A DNA stretch of 64,000 bases from Anabaena sp. FACHB-1237. Lineage in GTDB: Bacteria; Cyanobacteriota; Cyanobacteriia; Cyanobacteriales; Nostocaceae. Positions 9,765-18,228 of this stretch are shown here, piece by piece (within the stretch, counting starts at the first letter, position 1; each line of letters starts with the position of its first letter). Under the pieces are notes generated by a model. The model did not search any database, was not told the origin of the DNA, and worked only from the letters and a program-made list of their open reading frames with translations. Both the position numbers and the translations under genes were made by a program. The stretch is taken from assembly GCF_014696225.1 (NCBI RefSeq), contig NZ_JACJPV010000016.1, positions 31,179 to 95,178 on the forward strand, in the 5' to 3' direction.

Positions 9765-11813
9765 ATGATGAACTATTACATTAAACATCAAAAATCAATT
9801 ACTAATTTTTCTATTAGCTTAACAGTTTTCACAGTATTTATTAGTTTAATTAACCCATATTTTGTCAATGCAAATTCACCGAAAAATCCAGATCAAACTA
9901 TCAATTGTGAAATGTTAGTTGTGGGTGGTGGACTTTCAGGAGTGGCCACAGTTTATGAAGGTTTATTAGCAGGAAAAACGGTTTGTTTAACAGAAATTAC
10001 TGACTGGCTAGGAGGACAAATTTCCTCTCAAGGCACTTCTGCTTTAGATGAAAGGCCAACTCAAAGCAAAAAAGAATTTTACCCGCGTGGATATGTAGAA
10101 TTAAGAAATCGTATTCAACAAAAATATGGTAAGTTAAATCCTGGTGATTGTTGGGTCAGTGAATCTTGTTTTTTACCTAATGATGCTGATATTATTATCA
10201 GACAAATGTTAAAAGATGCGGAAAGAAAGGGTAAAGGTAAATTATATTTGTTTCTTAATACGGTAATTAAAGATTTAAACATTAATCAAAATGGTAACAT
10301 TATTCAGAGTGCGATCGCTATCCAACATCAACCAAAACCAAATAAACCTCCTTTCAACAATTTCACTTTATCCCAAACTATTGCAGATATTTATAACTAT
10401 GAAAACTCTGATAATTTTCAAAAAACAATTATCAAATTTATTCCCAAAAATAATCGTAAAAATAATTTAAATCAATGGTATGTAATTGATACGACAGAAA
10501 CCGGAGAAATAGTTGCTTTAGCGGATGTTCCCTATCGTTTGGGTATTGATCCTCGTTCTTATTTAGAACCTTCATCTTCCAGTATCACTAAAGATCCTTA
10601 TTGTACCCAAGGGTTTACTTACACTTTTGCAATGGAGTTAACTAAAGAACCTCAAACATATCAATTACCTGCATTTTACCTACAATATTCGCCCTATTTT
10701 AGTTATGAATTATCTAGGTTTGCTAATTTCGATATTCTCTTTACTTATCGGCGTATTTGGAGTCCCGAAAAAGGTCCATTAACAATATTTGCTAACAAAA
10801 AATATAACAGTCCCTTACCTGGACATATATCCATGCAAAATTGGACTTGGGGAAATGATTATCGTCCAGGAACAAGTGCAGATAATTTAGTATATACTCG
10901 TGAACAATTAGTTAATTTAGGACAATTACAACCAGGAAATTGGCAAGGAGGACTAAGAATAGAAGCACTCAAAAAGGCAGAAGAAAAAGCCTTATCCTTT
11001 TTCTATTGGTTTTATGCAGGAACTACAGACTCTCAACTTGGTCCAGATGTAAAAAAACCCCAAACAAATATTAAACTTTTGACAGGTTTAAATTCCCCTA
11101 TGGGAACGGTTCATGGTTTATCAAAATATCCTTATATCCGAGAAGGTAGAAGAATTATTGGCCGTCCTAGTTGGGGACAACCAAATGGATTTACAATTTG
11201 GGAAGTTGATATTTCTCGACGCAATTATAATGATCCATATTATCAGAAAACTTTACCTCCTGATATGTATCGTCAATTAAAGGCGACATTAGCAGGTTTA
11301 GAAGCAACCTCTGTCATTAGGGGTACTGTAACTCCTGATAATGCTATTAAACGCAGTCGCTCTACAATTTTTCCCGATGCAGTGGGCATAGGACATTATG
11401 CTATAGACTTTCATCCTTGTATGAATGCAAGTCCACCAGAAGTTCCTGGTAATAAGGAACGTGAAGGAGAAAGACGCGGCGCAGGCCAAGCATATCCTTT
11501 CCAAATTCCTTTAAGAGCGATGATTCCCCAAAAAATTGATAATCTATTAGTAGGCGGTAAAAGTATTGCAACTAGTCATATTGCGGCGGCTGCTTATCGT
11601 GTGCATTCTTTTGAATGGTCTGCTGGTGCATCGGCGGGAACTGTAGCTGCTTTTTCTTTAACTAAAGGAATTGCACCCTATCAATTAGTTGATAATTTGC
11701 CTAAACAACAACCCCTATTAAATATGTTGAAGAGTATTTTAGAGAAAAATGGTAATCCTACAGCTTTTCCTGATACGTCTATTTTTAACAGTAATTGGGA
11801 CCATTGGCGGTAG
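9765..11813 (+). CDS. Exported FAD-dependent oxidoreductase
   Basis: A 682-residue protein with an N-terminal hydrophobic signal segment (about 15-36, ending near VNANS). The mature start is a Rossmann FAD-binding motif, CEMLVVGGGLSGVATVYEG (about 48-66), with CLTEITDWLGGQ, where the acidic residue would bind the ribose. Near the C-terminus, IDNLLVGGKSIATSHIAAAA is the second FAD-contacting block typical of the FAD_oxidored family. The protein is therefore an extracytoplasmic flavoprotein, but its substrate cannot be deduced. The two adjacent ATGs at 9765 and 9768 are equivalent. It is not obviously in an operon with clpS, 98 bp downstream. Confidence 0.85.
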   Translation: MMNYYIKHQKSITNFSISLTVFTVFISLINPYFVNANSPKNPDQTINCEMLVVGGGLSGVATVYEGLLAGKTVCLTEITDWLGGQISSQGTSALDERPTQSKKEFYPRGYVELRNRIQQKYGKLNPGDCWVSESCFLPNDADIIIRQMLKDAERKGKGKLYLFLNTVIKDLNINQNGNIIQSAIAIQHQPKPNKPPFNNFTLSQTIADIYNYENSDNFQKTIIKFIPKNNRKNNLNQWYVIDTTETGEIVALADVPYRLGIDPRSYLEPSSSSITKDPYCTQGFTYTFAMELTKEPQTYQLPAFYLQYSPYFSYELSRFANFDILFTYRRIWSPEKGPLTIFANKKYNSPLPGHISMQNWTWGNDYRPGTSADNLVYTREQLVNLGQLQPGNWQGGLRIEALKKAEEKALSFFYWFYAGTTDSQLGPDVKKPQTNIKLLTGLNSPMGTVHGLSKYPYIREGRRIIGRPSWGQPNGFTIWEVDISRRNYNDPYYQKTLPPDMYRQLKATLAGLEATSVIRGTVTPDNAIKRSRSTIFPDAVGIGHYAIDFHPCMNASPPEVPGNKEREGERRGAGQAYPFQIPLRAMIPQKIDNLLVGGKSIATSHIAAAAYRVHSFEWSAGASAGTVAAFSLTKGIAPYQLVDNLPKQQPLLNMLKSILEKNGNPTAFPDTSIFNSNWDHWR

Positions 11814-11911
11814 AATAATAATTGATGAATCCTAACTCCTCTTAGTATATTTTTGTAAGTAATATATAATTTATGGTCAAAGAATTTACTTTATTTCCTG
11901 GTGTTTTTACT

Positions 11912-12205
11912 ATGGCTGCTGCACCTACTGTAACTCCAGATCGGGTTAACCAAACTGTTCGTAAGCCTTATCCTAATTATAAGGTCATTGTTTTGAATGA
12001 TGACTTTAATACCTTTGATCATGTTGCTAAGTGTCTGATGCAGTATATTCCTGGAATGTCAAGCGATCGCGCTTGGGAATTAACTAATCAGGTACACTAT
12101 GAAGGACAAGCCATAGTTTGGGTTGGTCCCCAAGAACCTGCTGAATTATATCATCAACAGTTACGACGTGCTGGTTTAACTATGGCACCTTTGGAAGCTG
12201 CTTAG
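11912..12205 (+). CDS. clpS: ATP-dependent Clp protease adaptor ClpS
   Basis: ClpS binds N-degron substrates and delivers them to the ClpC/ClpP protease. The 97-residue protein has the YPNYKVIVLNDDFNTFDHV segment (about 20-38), whose Asn-Asp pair contacts the substrate N-terminus, a helix with CLMQYIPGMSSDRAWELT, and the conserved NQVHYEGQAIVWVGP strand-turn. It resembles the second, cyanobacterial ClpS paralogue (ClpS2 type). The start MAAAPTVTPDR at 11912 is preferred because homologues I recall begin there; an in-frame ATG at 11873 would add 13 residues. Neither has a strong ribosome binding site. Confidence 0.92.
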   Translation: MAAAPTVTPDRVNQTVRKPYPNYKVIVLNDDFNTFDHVAKCLMQYIPGMSSDRAWELTNQVHYEGQAIVWVGPQEPAELYHQQLRRAGLTMAPLEAA

Positions 12206-12276
12206 TAGCTATTAACTATCTAAAAAACCTACAATTTACGCTTCTTCCTCTCAATACAATAATTGTGTTTTCCCTA

Positions 12277-12996
12277 ATGAATAACTGGCTTTATTCTTAT
12301 CCTACATTACTATCTGGTACTCTACTAAAAAGGTATAAACGTTTTTTTGCTGATATTGAACTATCCACAGGAGAAATAGTAACTGCCCATTGTCCAAATA
12401 CAGGACCAATGACGGGAGTTAGTCAAGTTGGTAGTGCGGTACAAGTTTCTCAAAGCGATAACCCTAAACGTAAGTTAGGTTATACATTAGAATTAATTGA
12501 AGTTCATGATAATAAACCTACTTGGGTAGGAGTAAATACTAATTTACCTAATAAAGTGGTAAAGATAGCTTTAGAAAAACATCTTTTTCCAGAGTTGGGA
12601 CAATATCAACAGGTTAAAAGTGAAGTTATATATGGTAAAAATCGCCAAAGTAGAGTGGATTTTTATTTAACAAGTGATAATCAATCACCGATATATTTAG
12701 AAGTGAAAAACACAACTTGGTGTGATGGTACTTTAGCATTATTTCCTGATACAGAAACCACTAGAGGACAAAAACATTTAAGAGAATTAATGGCAATTTT
12801 ACCCCATAGTCGAGCAGTAATGTTATATTTTATCAATCGTGGTGATTGTTTAGAATTTGCACCAGGTGAAAGTAAAGATCCTAAATATGCTGAGTTATTG
12901 CGAGAAGCAGTAAATATGGGTTTGGAAGTTTTACCATGTCGCTTTGATGTTTACCCCCAAGGTATTCGTTATTTGGGGTTAGCAAAGATGCTGTAA
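12277..12996 (+). CDS. sfsA: SfsA family DNA/RNA nuclease
   Basis: A 239-residue SfsA protein (named in E. coli as a sugar fermentation stimulation protein, now seen as a nuclease-fold DNA-binding protein). It has the OB-like N-terminal part with LLKRYKRFFADIEL and AHCPNTGPMTG (about 39-49), then a PD-(D/E)xK-like core with SRVDFYL and YLEVKNTTW. The start at ATG 12277 (MNNWLYSYP) fits the family; an upstream in-frame GTG at 12265 is less likely. It is followed directly by an IS200/IS605 remnant. Confidence 0.93.
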   Translation: MNNWLYSYPTLLSGTLLKRYKRFFADIELSTGEIVTAHCPNTGPMTGVSQVGSAVQVSQSDNPKRKLGYTLELIEVHDNKPTWVGVNTNLPNKVVKIALEKHLFPELGQYQQVKSEVIYGKNRQSRVDFYLTSDNQSPIYLEVKNTTWCDGTLALFPDTETTRGQKHLRELMAILPHSRAVMLYFINRGDCLEFAPGESKDPKYAELLREAVNMGLEVLPCRFDVYPQGIRYLGLAKML

Positions 12997-13063
12997 GTTT
13001 GATTTGACATACTCACCGACCTAAAGGCGCGGTGATTCTTGACGCTTCACTGACTGATACTAC

Positions 13064-13354
13064 CTAAGTAGTCTTACTCTGCCTCTGCGTCCGTTTAGAG
13101 TCGTGGCAATGCCCTATCCCGACTTTATTAATATTTTTGGCAGCATTTTCATCACGGTCTTGTTCAGTTCCACAATTTAAACACTGAATTTTCCGAATTT
13201 TTAAATCAAGTTTACCCCATTTGTATCCACATTCAGAGCAAACTTGACTTGTTGCTTCCCATCTACTAATAACACGGAACTCTCTATTAAACTTTTGTGA
13301 TTTAGCTTCACATAAAGTTCTAAATTGTCTCCATCCTTGTAGGCTAATAGGCAT
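13064..13354 (-). pseudogene. tnpB: TnpB C-terminal fragment (IS605 family)
   Basis: Ninety-six residues matching only the C-terminal quarter of TnpB: SRWEATSQVCSECGYKWGKL, then CLNCGTEQDRDENAAKNI. The four cysteines (CxxC twice) form the zinc ribbon, and DRDENAAKNI carries the last RuvC-like acidic residue. A full TnpB is about 400 residues, so the N-terminal domain and most of the nuclease core are missing. The frame begins at the junction with tnpA. Confidence 0.8.
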
Positions 13355-13715
13355 AGTGTTACGGATTTAAAGATTCATTTGGTCTGCGTTACTAAATATC
13401 GTCGGTCTGTATTCGAGAAAGTATTAATTTAATTGAAAAATCATTTCGAGAAGTCGCTGAAAAAATGAATTTTCAAGTGCTTGAGTTTAATGGTGAAGAT
13501 AATCACGTTCATGCACTTATTGAGTATCCGCCCAAACTATCTATCTCCCAGATAGTAAATGCTTTAAAAGGCGTATCTAGTCGTAGGTATGGGCGGCTAC
13601 AAAAAACCCCCATAAAGAAGCATTATGGAGTCCTAGTTATTTTGCTATCTCTGTAGGAGGTGCGCAGCTAGAGATATTAAAGGAGTATATCAAAAATCAA
13701 GAAAAGCCGTCCTAA
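13343..13715 (+). pseudogene. tnpA: TnpA (Y1 transposase) pseudogene with two frameshifts
   Basis: Three frames together rebuild an IS200-type TnpA. The first reads HSVTDLKIHLVCVTKYRR and stops near 13432. The second reads NLIEKSFREVAEKMNFQV, then FNGEDNHVHALIEYPPKL, including the HxH of the HUH motif. The third reads HKEALWSPSYFAISVGG, then EYIKNQEKPS to the stop at 13715. The first shift is in the A/T run near 13430 and the second near 13590. The catalytic Tyr region lies in the third frame, so no active enzyme is made. Confidence 0.75.
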
Positions 13716-13819
13716 AAGGACGGGGCTTGTATCCCATTATTTTCGGTCAGAAGTTAGGAGTTAAGAGTCGGTAGTTAGATGCGTTTACCTGCTTTCAATA
13801 GACCTGTGGTGAGAATTAC

Positions 13820-13987
13820 ATAAGCTTAGAACCTCGTATTGCTGAACACCAAGAAAAAATTAGGCTAGAATTAGAGAAAGCATTTCCAGATCCAGGTTTA
13901 ATTAATCATTGGGAAAAGGAAATCATAGCTTTTGAACAAGGAATAAAACAAAAACAAGCGTTAAAAAGATTCGGTAAAAACTCATGA
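13820..13987 (+). pseudogene. Small ORF with apparently lost start codon (ATA)
   Basis: An open frame of 55 codons reads ISLEPRIAEHQEKIRLELEK, then LINHWEKEIIAFEQGIKQ. It has no ATG, GTG or TTG before the conserved-looking part; the position where MSLEPR would begin is ATA. It resembles small charged helical proteins I have seen in other cyanobacteria, but I cannot name a family. It is either a start-codon mutant or part of a decayed gene. Confidence 0.35.
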
Positions 13988-14070
13988 CACTTGTAAAACA
14001 AAAAATCAGCAGTGAAAATTCTAGATTTAATCAGCTACTAATGGAATTACAGGAAGATTTTCAGGCATAA
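13984..14070 (+). CDS. Possible 28-residue ORF overlapping the previous frame by ATGA
   Basis: It starts MTLVKQKISSENSRFNQLL and shares an ATGA stop/start overlap with the preceding frame, the arrangement of translationally coupled genes. Twenty-eight codons is very short and no family is recognised. Confidence 0.2.
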   Translation: MTLVKQKISSENSRFNQLLMELQEDFQA

Positions 14071-14100
14071 AGTAGAAGTTAAAAACCAAGAATTTTAGAC

Positions 14101-14132
14101 TGTACCTCATAACAAAGGAATCTGCTGTAAAA
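14101..14132. repeat. Half copy of MITE family A
   Basis: TGTACCTCATAACA followed by GGAATCTGCTGTAA matches the right half of the family A element, but no left half is found nearby. It is a truncated copy. Confidence 0.5.
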
Positions 14133-14190
14133 TAGCATTTAGTATAGTATAATGTTATGCTTGTGCTTAAAAAGCTAACCTTCTTATCAA

Positions 14191-15147
14191 ATGTCATCAA
14201 GATATTTGTCCATCATTTTCCTCAGATTTATGTCTTTGTTTAATGCAGATTTTGTACAAAATCCTAAACCATTTCTTAAATGGGTAGGTGGTAAGACTCA
14301 ATTAATTAATGAACTTGATCAACTGATTAGTCATCACATATCCAAGTATAATACCTGTACTTACATTGAGCCATTTGTTGGTGGGGGAGCAGTATTATTT
14401 CATATTTTGTCAAATTTTTCCCAAATAAATAACATTATTATCAATGATATTAATTCAAGTTTGATAAGTGCTTACAAGCTAATAAAGGAGGATTACAGGA
14501 AATTAGTTTTAGTACTTTCAGAAATTGAAGAAACTTATTATAATCTTACCTCAATTGAGAATAAAAAACAATTTTACTTAGCCAAAAGAGATGAGTTTAA
14601 TCAAGAGGATAGTGAATTTTATATAGTTAATAAGACTGCTTTAATGCTGTTTTTAAATAAAACTTGTTTTAATGGTTTATATCGAGTTAATAAAAGAGGT
14701 AAATTTAATGTACCTTTTGGCAAGTATAAACAACCTAAAATTTGCAATGTAGATAATATTATTTCTGTCCATTACCATTTACAAAATGTTAAAATTTTGC
14801 AGGGAGATTTTACAGAAACTATAAGATATGCTAAAAAACCAACCCTATTTTATTTAGATCCACCTTATAAACCCATTAATGATACTTCAGCGTTTACATC
14901 CTACTCTTTAGAAAATTTTAATGACCAAGATCAACTTAGACTTAAAAATTTTTGTGATCAAATACATATCAGTGGACATTATTTTATTTTGAGCAATTCA
15001 GATGTTAAAAATTTTAATCATGAAAATGCTTTTTTTGATGACCTTTATGAAAATTATAATATTAAGCGAGTGAAAGCTAGACGGAATATTAATTCTAAAG
15101 GCCATTGTCGAGGTGAACTATTTGAATTACTAATTAGTAACTTCTAG
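14191..15147 (+). CDS. DNA adenine methylase, Dam/DpnIIA (D12) class
   Basis: A 318-residue N6-adenine methyltransferase of the D12 (alpha) class. The AdoMet-binding motif appears as KPFLKWVGGKTQLI (about 27-40), with YIEPFVGGGAVLFHI (about 63-77) as motif I. The catalytic motif IV is FYLDPPYKP (about 225-233). KTCFNGLYRVNKRGKFNVPFG is the typical target-recognition neighbourhood of GATC-type enzymes, so GATC is a likely but unproven target. Met14 (14230) is a plausible alternative start. It is followed within 50 bp by a decayed restriction endonuclease gene, so it was part of a type II system and is now an orphan methylase. Confidence 0.9.
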   Translation: MSSRYLSIIFLRFMSLFNADFVQNPKPFLKWVGGKTQLINELDQLISHHISKYNTCTYIEPFVGGGAVLFHILSNFSQINNIIINDINSSLISAYKLIKEDYRKLVLVLSEIEETYYNLTSIENKKQFYLAKRDEFNQEDSEFYIVNKTALMLFLNKTCFNGLYRVNKRGKFNVPFGKYKQPKICNVDNIISVHYHLQNVKILQGDFTETIRYAKKPTLFYLDPPYKPINDTSAFTSYSLENFNDQDQLRLKNFCDQIHISGHYFILSNSDVKNFNHENAFFDDLYENYNIKRVKARRNINSKGHCRGELFELLISNF

Positions 15148-15197
15148 ATACATTTTCAGATGAAATTTCAAGGCAGAAGGATTTATAAGGATTTATA

Positions 15198-15840
15198 ACG
15201 ATCAATAAACAAGAAACTACATCCCAAAGCAAAGATTGGAAAGCTATTTTTGAGAAATATAAGATTTATAATCATGATTTTACCCAACCTTATTTTATTA
15301 ATGCTAAAGATATAAAAGAAGTTAGAATAATTTGTAAACAAGATACTAGAGAAAGCAGACCAGATATATTCCAAAAGTTACGGCTATTTTTACTTCCTGT
15401 GAAAAATGGCGAATATGCTATTTTGAAAGGAGAAGGATATATAGACAAGACATTCTTGTTATTAAATAACAACCTAAGATTTATAAATCTAATCTGAGTT
15501 TTAAGCTAGATAGTTCTCTAATAGGTGATTCTGAAATACAGCATTTAGATTACTCTTATACTTCAAGTTTAATTCGTTATTTTATTCAAGATGAAACTTT
15601 GGTATTAACAATACGAGGTAGAAAATATACGCCAAAATTTGATATGAATGTTAATAACTATAAATTAAGTATTGAAAGTGTGCAAACAGAAGTTCATACT
15701 GGATATGAAGGTCAAACATCCTCTTATTTACCATCAAATAACCTGATTATATTAATGGATATTTATTAAGTCTGGGAAATATAAGAAATATTGTTACACA
15801 AGCTCTCAGTATAGCTCAAAAGTCATCTGCTTTCAATTAA
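15198..15840 (+). pseudogene. Decayed type II restriction endonuclease gene
   Basis: Three frames read as one broken protein. The first, from about 15198, gives INKQETTSQSKDWKAIFEKY, then QDTRESRPDIFQKLRLFLLP, and stops after RFINLI. The second resumes at NLSFKLDSSLIGDSE and runs through YTPKFDMNVNNYKLSIESV to GYEGQT. The third gives NGYLLSLGNIRNIVTQALS and ends at 15840. A one-base shift lies near 15490, and the part between GYEGQT and the last block, where a nuclease core would sit, appears deleted. The position right after a Dam-class methylase supports a restriction partner. The exact enzyme family is inferred. Confidence 0.65.
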
Positions 15841-15880
15841 AATTATCAAAACTTACAAAAAATTAATCACAGACAATTCT

Positions 15881-17680
15881 ATGGCGCTTATTGTTCAAAA
15901 ATACGGTGGTACATCTGTGGGTTCAGTAGAACGCATTCAAGCCGTAGCTGACAGAGTTAGTAAAACCATCCAAATAGGAAACTCTGTCGTAGTAGTAGTT
16001 TCCGCTATGGGTAAAACCACTGATGGTCTAGTTAAACTAGCTCATGATATCTCTAAAAACCCTAACCGTCGGGAAATGGATATGTTACTTTCCACAGGGG
16101 AACAAGTAACAATTGCTTTATTAAGTATGGCATTACAGGAAATTGGCCAACCTGCCATTTCTATGACTGGCGCACAGGTAGGAATTGTTACCGAAGCTCA
16201 CCATAGCCGCGCCCGCATTTTACATATTGAAACCCAACGGTTAAAAAAACATCTCAATGCAGGTAAAGTCGTTGTTGTAGCTGGATTTCAAGGCATTAGT
16301 TCTACAGAAGATTTAGAAATTACCACCTTGGGAAGAGGCGGTTCTGATACTTCCGCAGTCGCTTTAGCCGCCGCATTGAAAGCAGATGTCTGTGAAATTT
16401 ATACCGATGTACCAGGGATTTTAACTACAGATCCGCGCATTGTACCAGAAGCACAGTTAATGACAGAAATTACCAGCGATGAAATGTTAGAATTAGCTAG
16501 TTTAGGAGCAAAAGTATTACATCCCCGTGCAGTGGAAATTGCCAGAAATTATGGTGTACCTTTAGTAGTACGCTCTAGTTGGACTGATCAACCAGGTACT
16601 TATGTAACAAGTCCTCAAGGACGAGAACGGGAATTAGTCAATTTAGAATTAGCTCGTCCTGTGGATGCCATAGAATTTGATTTAGATCAGGGTAAAGTAT
16701 CATTATTGCGTATTCCTGATCGCCCTGGAGTCGCTGCTAGATTGTTTAATGAAATTGCAGATCAAGATGTGGATGTAGATTTAATTATTCAATCTATTCA
16801 TGAAGGTAATAGTAATGACATTGCTTTTACCGTCAATATGCCTATTTTAAATCGAGCAGAAGCAGTGGCATCTGCCATAGCACCAGCTTTACGCAATCAT
16901 GTTGATGCTGATGAAGCAGAAGTGTTAGTAGAAAAAAATACCGCTAAAGTCAGTATTGCCGGGGCAGGAATGATTGGTAGACCAGGAGTAGCTGCTAAAA
17001 TGTTTCAAACTTTAGCCGATGCCGGTGTAAATATTCAGATGATTTCCACTAGCGAAGTTAAGGTAAGTTGTGTAGTAGATGCGGAAGATTGCGATCGCTC
17101 AATTTCCGCTTTATGTAATGCCTTTGAAATTAACTCCTCTCACACCGCTATAGTCAATACTAGTCCAGAAACTCCAGGAGTACGTGGTGTAGCCTTAGAT
17201 ATGAACCAAGCAAGATTAGCAATTCGTCAAGTTGCAGATAAACCAGGAATGGCAGCCAAACTATTTGGACTATTAGCTGAAAAAAATATCAGCATAGATA
17301 TGATAATTCAATCCCAACGATGTCGGTTAGTCAATGGAGAAGCAAGAAGAGACATAGCTTTTACAGTAGCAAAAATAGACGCCGTAAATGCCCAGGAAAA
17401 ACTAACCCAAGTAGCCCGTGAAATGGGTTGGGGAGAAGTAATATTAGATAATGATATAGCTAAAGTTAGTATAGTGGGTTCTGGGATGGTAGGGCATCCA
17501 GGCATTGCTGCGAAAATGTTTACAGCCTTAGCAGCAGAAAAGATCAACATCCAAATGATAGCCACGTCAGAAATTAAAGTTAGTTGTGTAGTCTCACAAA
17601 ATGAAGGAGTTAAAGCATTACAAGTAATTCATGCAGCTTTTGAATTAGCTGGTAATGAGAAATTTGTAGTTCCAGCGTAG
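15881..17680 (+). CDS. lysC: Aspartate kinase with four ACT domains
   Basis: Aspartokinase, 599 residues, catalyses the first step from aspartate to lysine, threonine and methionine. The kinase domain (about 1-245) begins IVQKYGGTSVGSVERIQ, has VVVVSAMGKTTDGL, and contains TTLGRGGSDTSAVALAAAL. The rest is two pairs of ACT regulatory domains (about 265-425 and 440-595), seen as repeated units with DRPGVAARLFNEIA, GRPGVAAKMFQTLA, DKPGMAAKLFGLLA and GHPGIAAKMFTALA. This doubled regulatory half is usual in cyanobacteria and suggests feedback control by lysine and/or threonine. The ATG at 15881 is clear. The upstream sequence is the restriction-enzyme pseudogene. Confidence 0.97.
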   Translation: MALIVQKYGGTSVGSVERIQAVADRVSKTIQIGNSVVVVVSAMGKTTDGLVKLAHDISKNPNRREMDMLLSTGEQVTIALLSMALQEIGQPAISMTGAQVGIVTEAHHSRARILHIETQRLKKHLNAGKVVVVAGFQGISSTEDLEITTLGRGGSDTSAVALAAALKADVCEIYTDVPGILTTDPRIVPEAQLMTEITSDEMLELASLGAKVLHPRAVEIARNYGVPLVVRSSWTDQPGTYVTSPQGRERELVNLELARPVDAIEFDLDQGKVSLLRIPDRPGVAARLFNEIADQDVDVDLIIQSIHEGNSNDIAFTVNMPILNRAEAVASAIAPALRNHVDADEAEVLVEKNTAKVSIAGAGMIGRPGVAAKMFQTLADAGVNIQMISTSEVKVSCVVDAEDCDRSISALCNAFEINSSHTAIVNTSPETPGVRGVALDMNQARLAIRQVADKPGMAAKLFGLLAEKNISIDMIIQSQRCRLVNGEARRDIAFTVAKIDAVNAQEKLTQVAREMGWGEVILDNDIAKVSIVGSGMVGHPGIAAKMFTALAAEKINIQMIATSEIKVSCVVSQNEGVKALQVIHAAFELAGNEKFVVPA

Positions 17681-17956
17681 TTGTCAGCCGTCAGATGTCA
17701 GTAAGGGTTTAGCACTCCTCAAATGAATTTCCAGCCAGGCTTAACCTAAAACCCATAGCTAGACTGGGAATTAATTCCTAGTTTCATAACAAAAGTCATC
17801 TTTAGATGACTAAAATAACCCGAAAATTTGTTAAATTTGTTTAGTTTACTTTAGTAAACTTGAGCTATTAGCCTGGAAATGAATTTCCAGGCAGGCTTAA
17901 CCTAAAACCGATAGACCGATATAGCTGACTACTCAAAAGTGACTTCTGATAACTGA
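17681..17956. repeat. Intergenic with a direct repeat (GAATTTCCAG...)
   Basis: Two near-identical boxes, AATGAATTTCCAGCCAGGC then TTAACCTAAAACC, lie at about 17721-17756 and 17877-17911. They flank about 120 bp that includes an AAAGTCATCTTTAGATGACT palindrome (about 17792-17811). No ORF is supported. Confidence 0.5.
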
Positions 17957-18065
17957 TACAGCAGTTTCTGTTATTATGAGGTACAGATATTAATGATAAA
18001 ACCCTTGCAACACAGGCATCTTGCTGTGTTCCTAGTGTACCTCATGTAGATGGAATGTGCTGTAA
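17957..18065. mobile_element. MITE family A, copy 3 (inverted)
   Basis: Reverse-complement copy of the elements at 1289 and 8896, with ends TACAGCA and TGCTGTAA and the same core. It lacks the nested 23-bp box and sits only 4 bp from a family B element. Confidence 0.75.
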
Positions 18066-18069
18066 CTAT

Positions 18070-18225
18070 AGGACTTACGCAAGTGTCACACTAAAAAATC
18101 TGTTGAGTGGGTGCGTCAGATATCAACAATTTGGTTATTTGGTTATTTACATGATTTATACTGTCTGACGTGGTTGGTGAGCTCGTCGAACCACACCCTA
18201 CCAATGTGCCAGTTGCGTAAGTCCT
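18070..18225. mobile_element. MITE family B, copy 2
   Basis: Bounded by AGGACTTACGC and TGCGTAAGTCCT. The interior (CACTAAAAAATCTGTTG, ATATCAACAATTTGG, ACTGTCTGACG, CCAATGTGCCAGT) is almost the same as the copy at 57535-57680, apart from a small duplication of GGTTATTT. It ends 3 bp before the stop codon of the minus-strand pseudokinase/PBP gene. Confidence 0.8.
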
Positions 18226-18228
18226 GAA

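Larger units (their letters stand above)
13005..13735. mobile_element. Degenerate IS200/IS605-family element
   Basis: The element spans two subterminal hairpins, TCACCG...CGGTGA at 13013-13035 and CCGTCCTAAAAGGACGG at 13707-13723. Between them lie a truncated tnpB on the minus strand and a frameshifted tnpA on the plus strand, in divergent order. Both genes are dead, but the hairpin ends survive, so it could at most be moved in trans. Exact ends are approximate because IS605-type elements leave no target duplication. Confidence 0.75.

Noticed and set aside
15183..15472. Two minus-strand frames of 60-63 codons
   Set aside because: They are antisense to the decayed restriction endonuclease gene, which shows recognisable protein on the plus strand.
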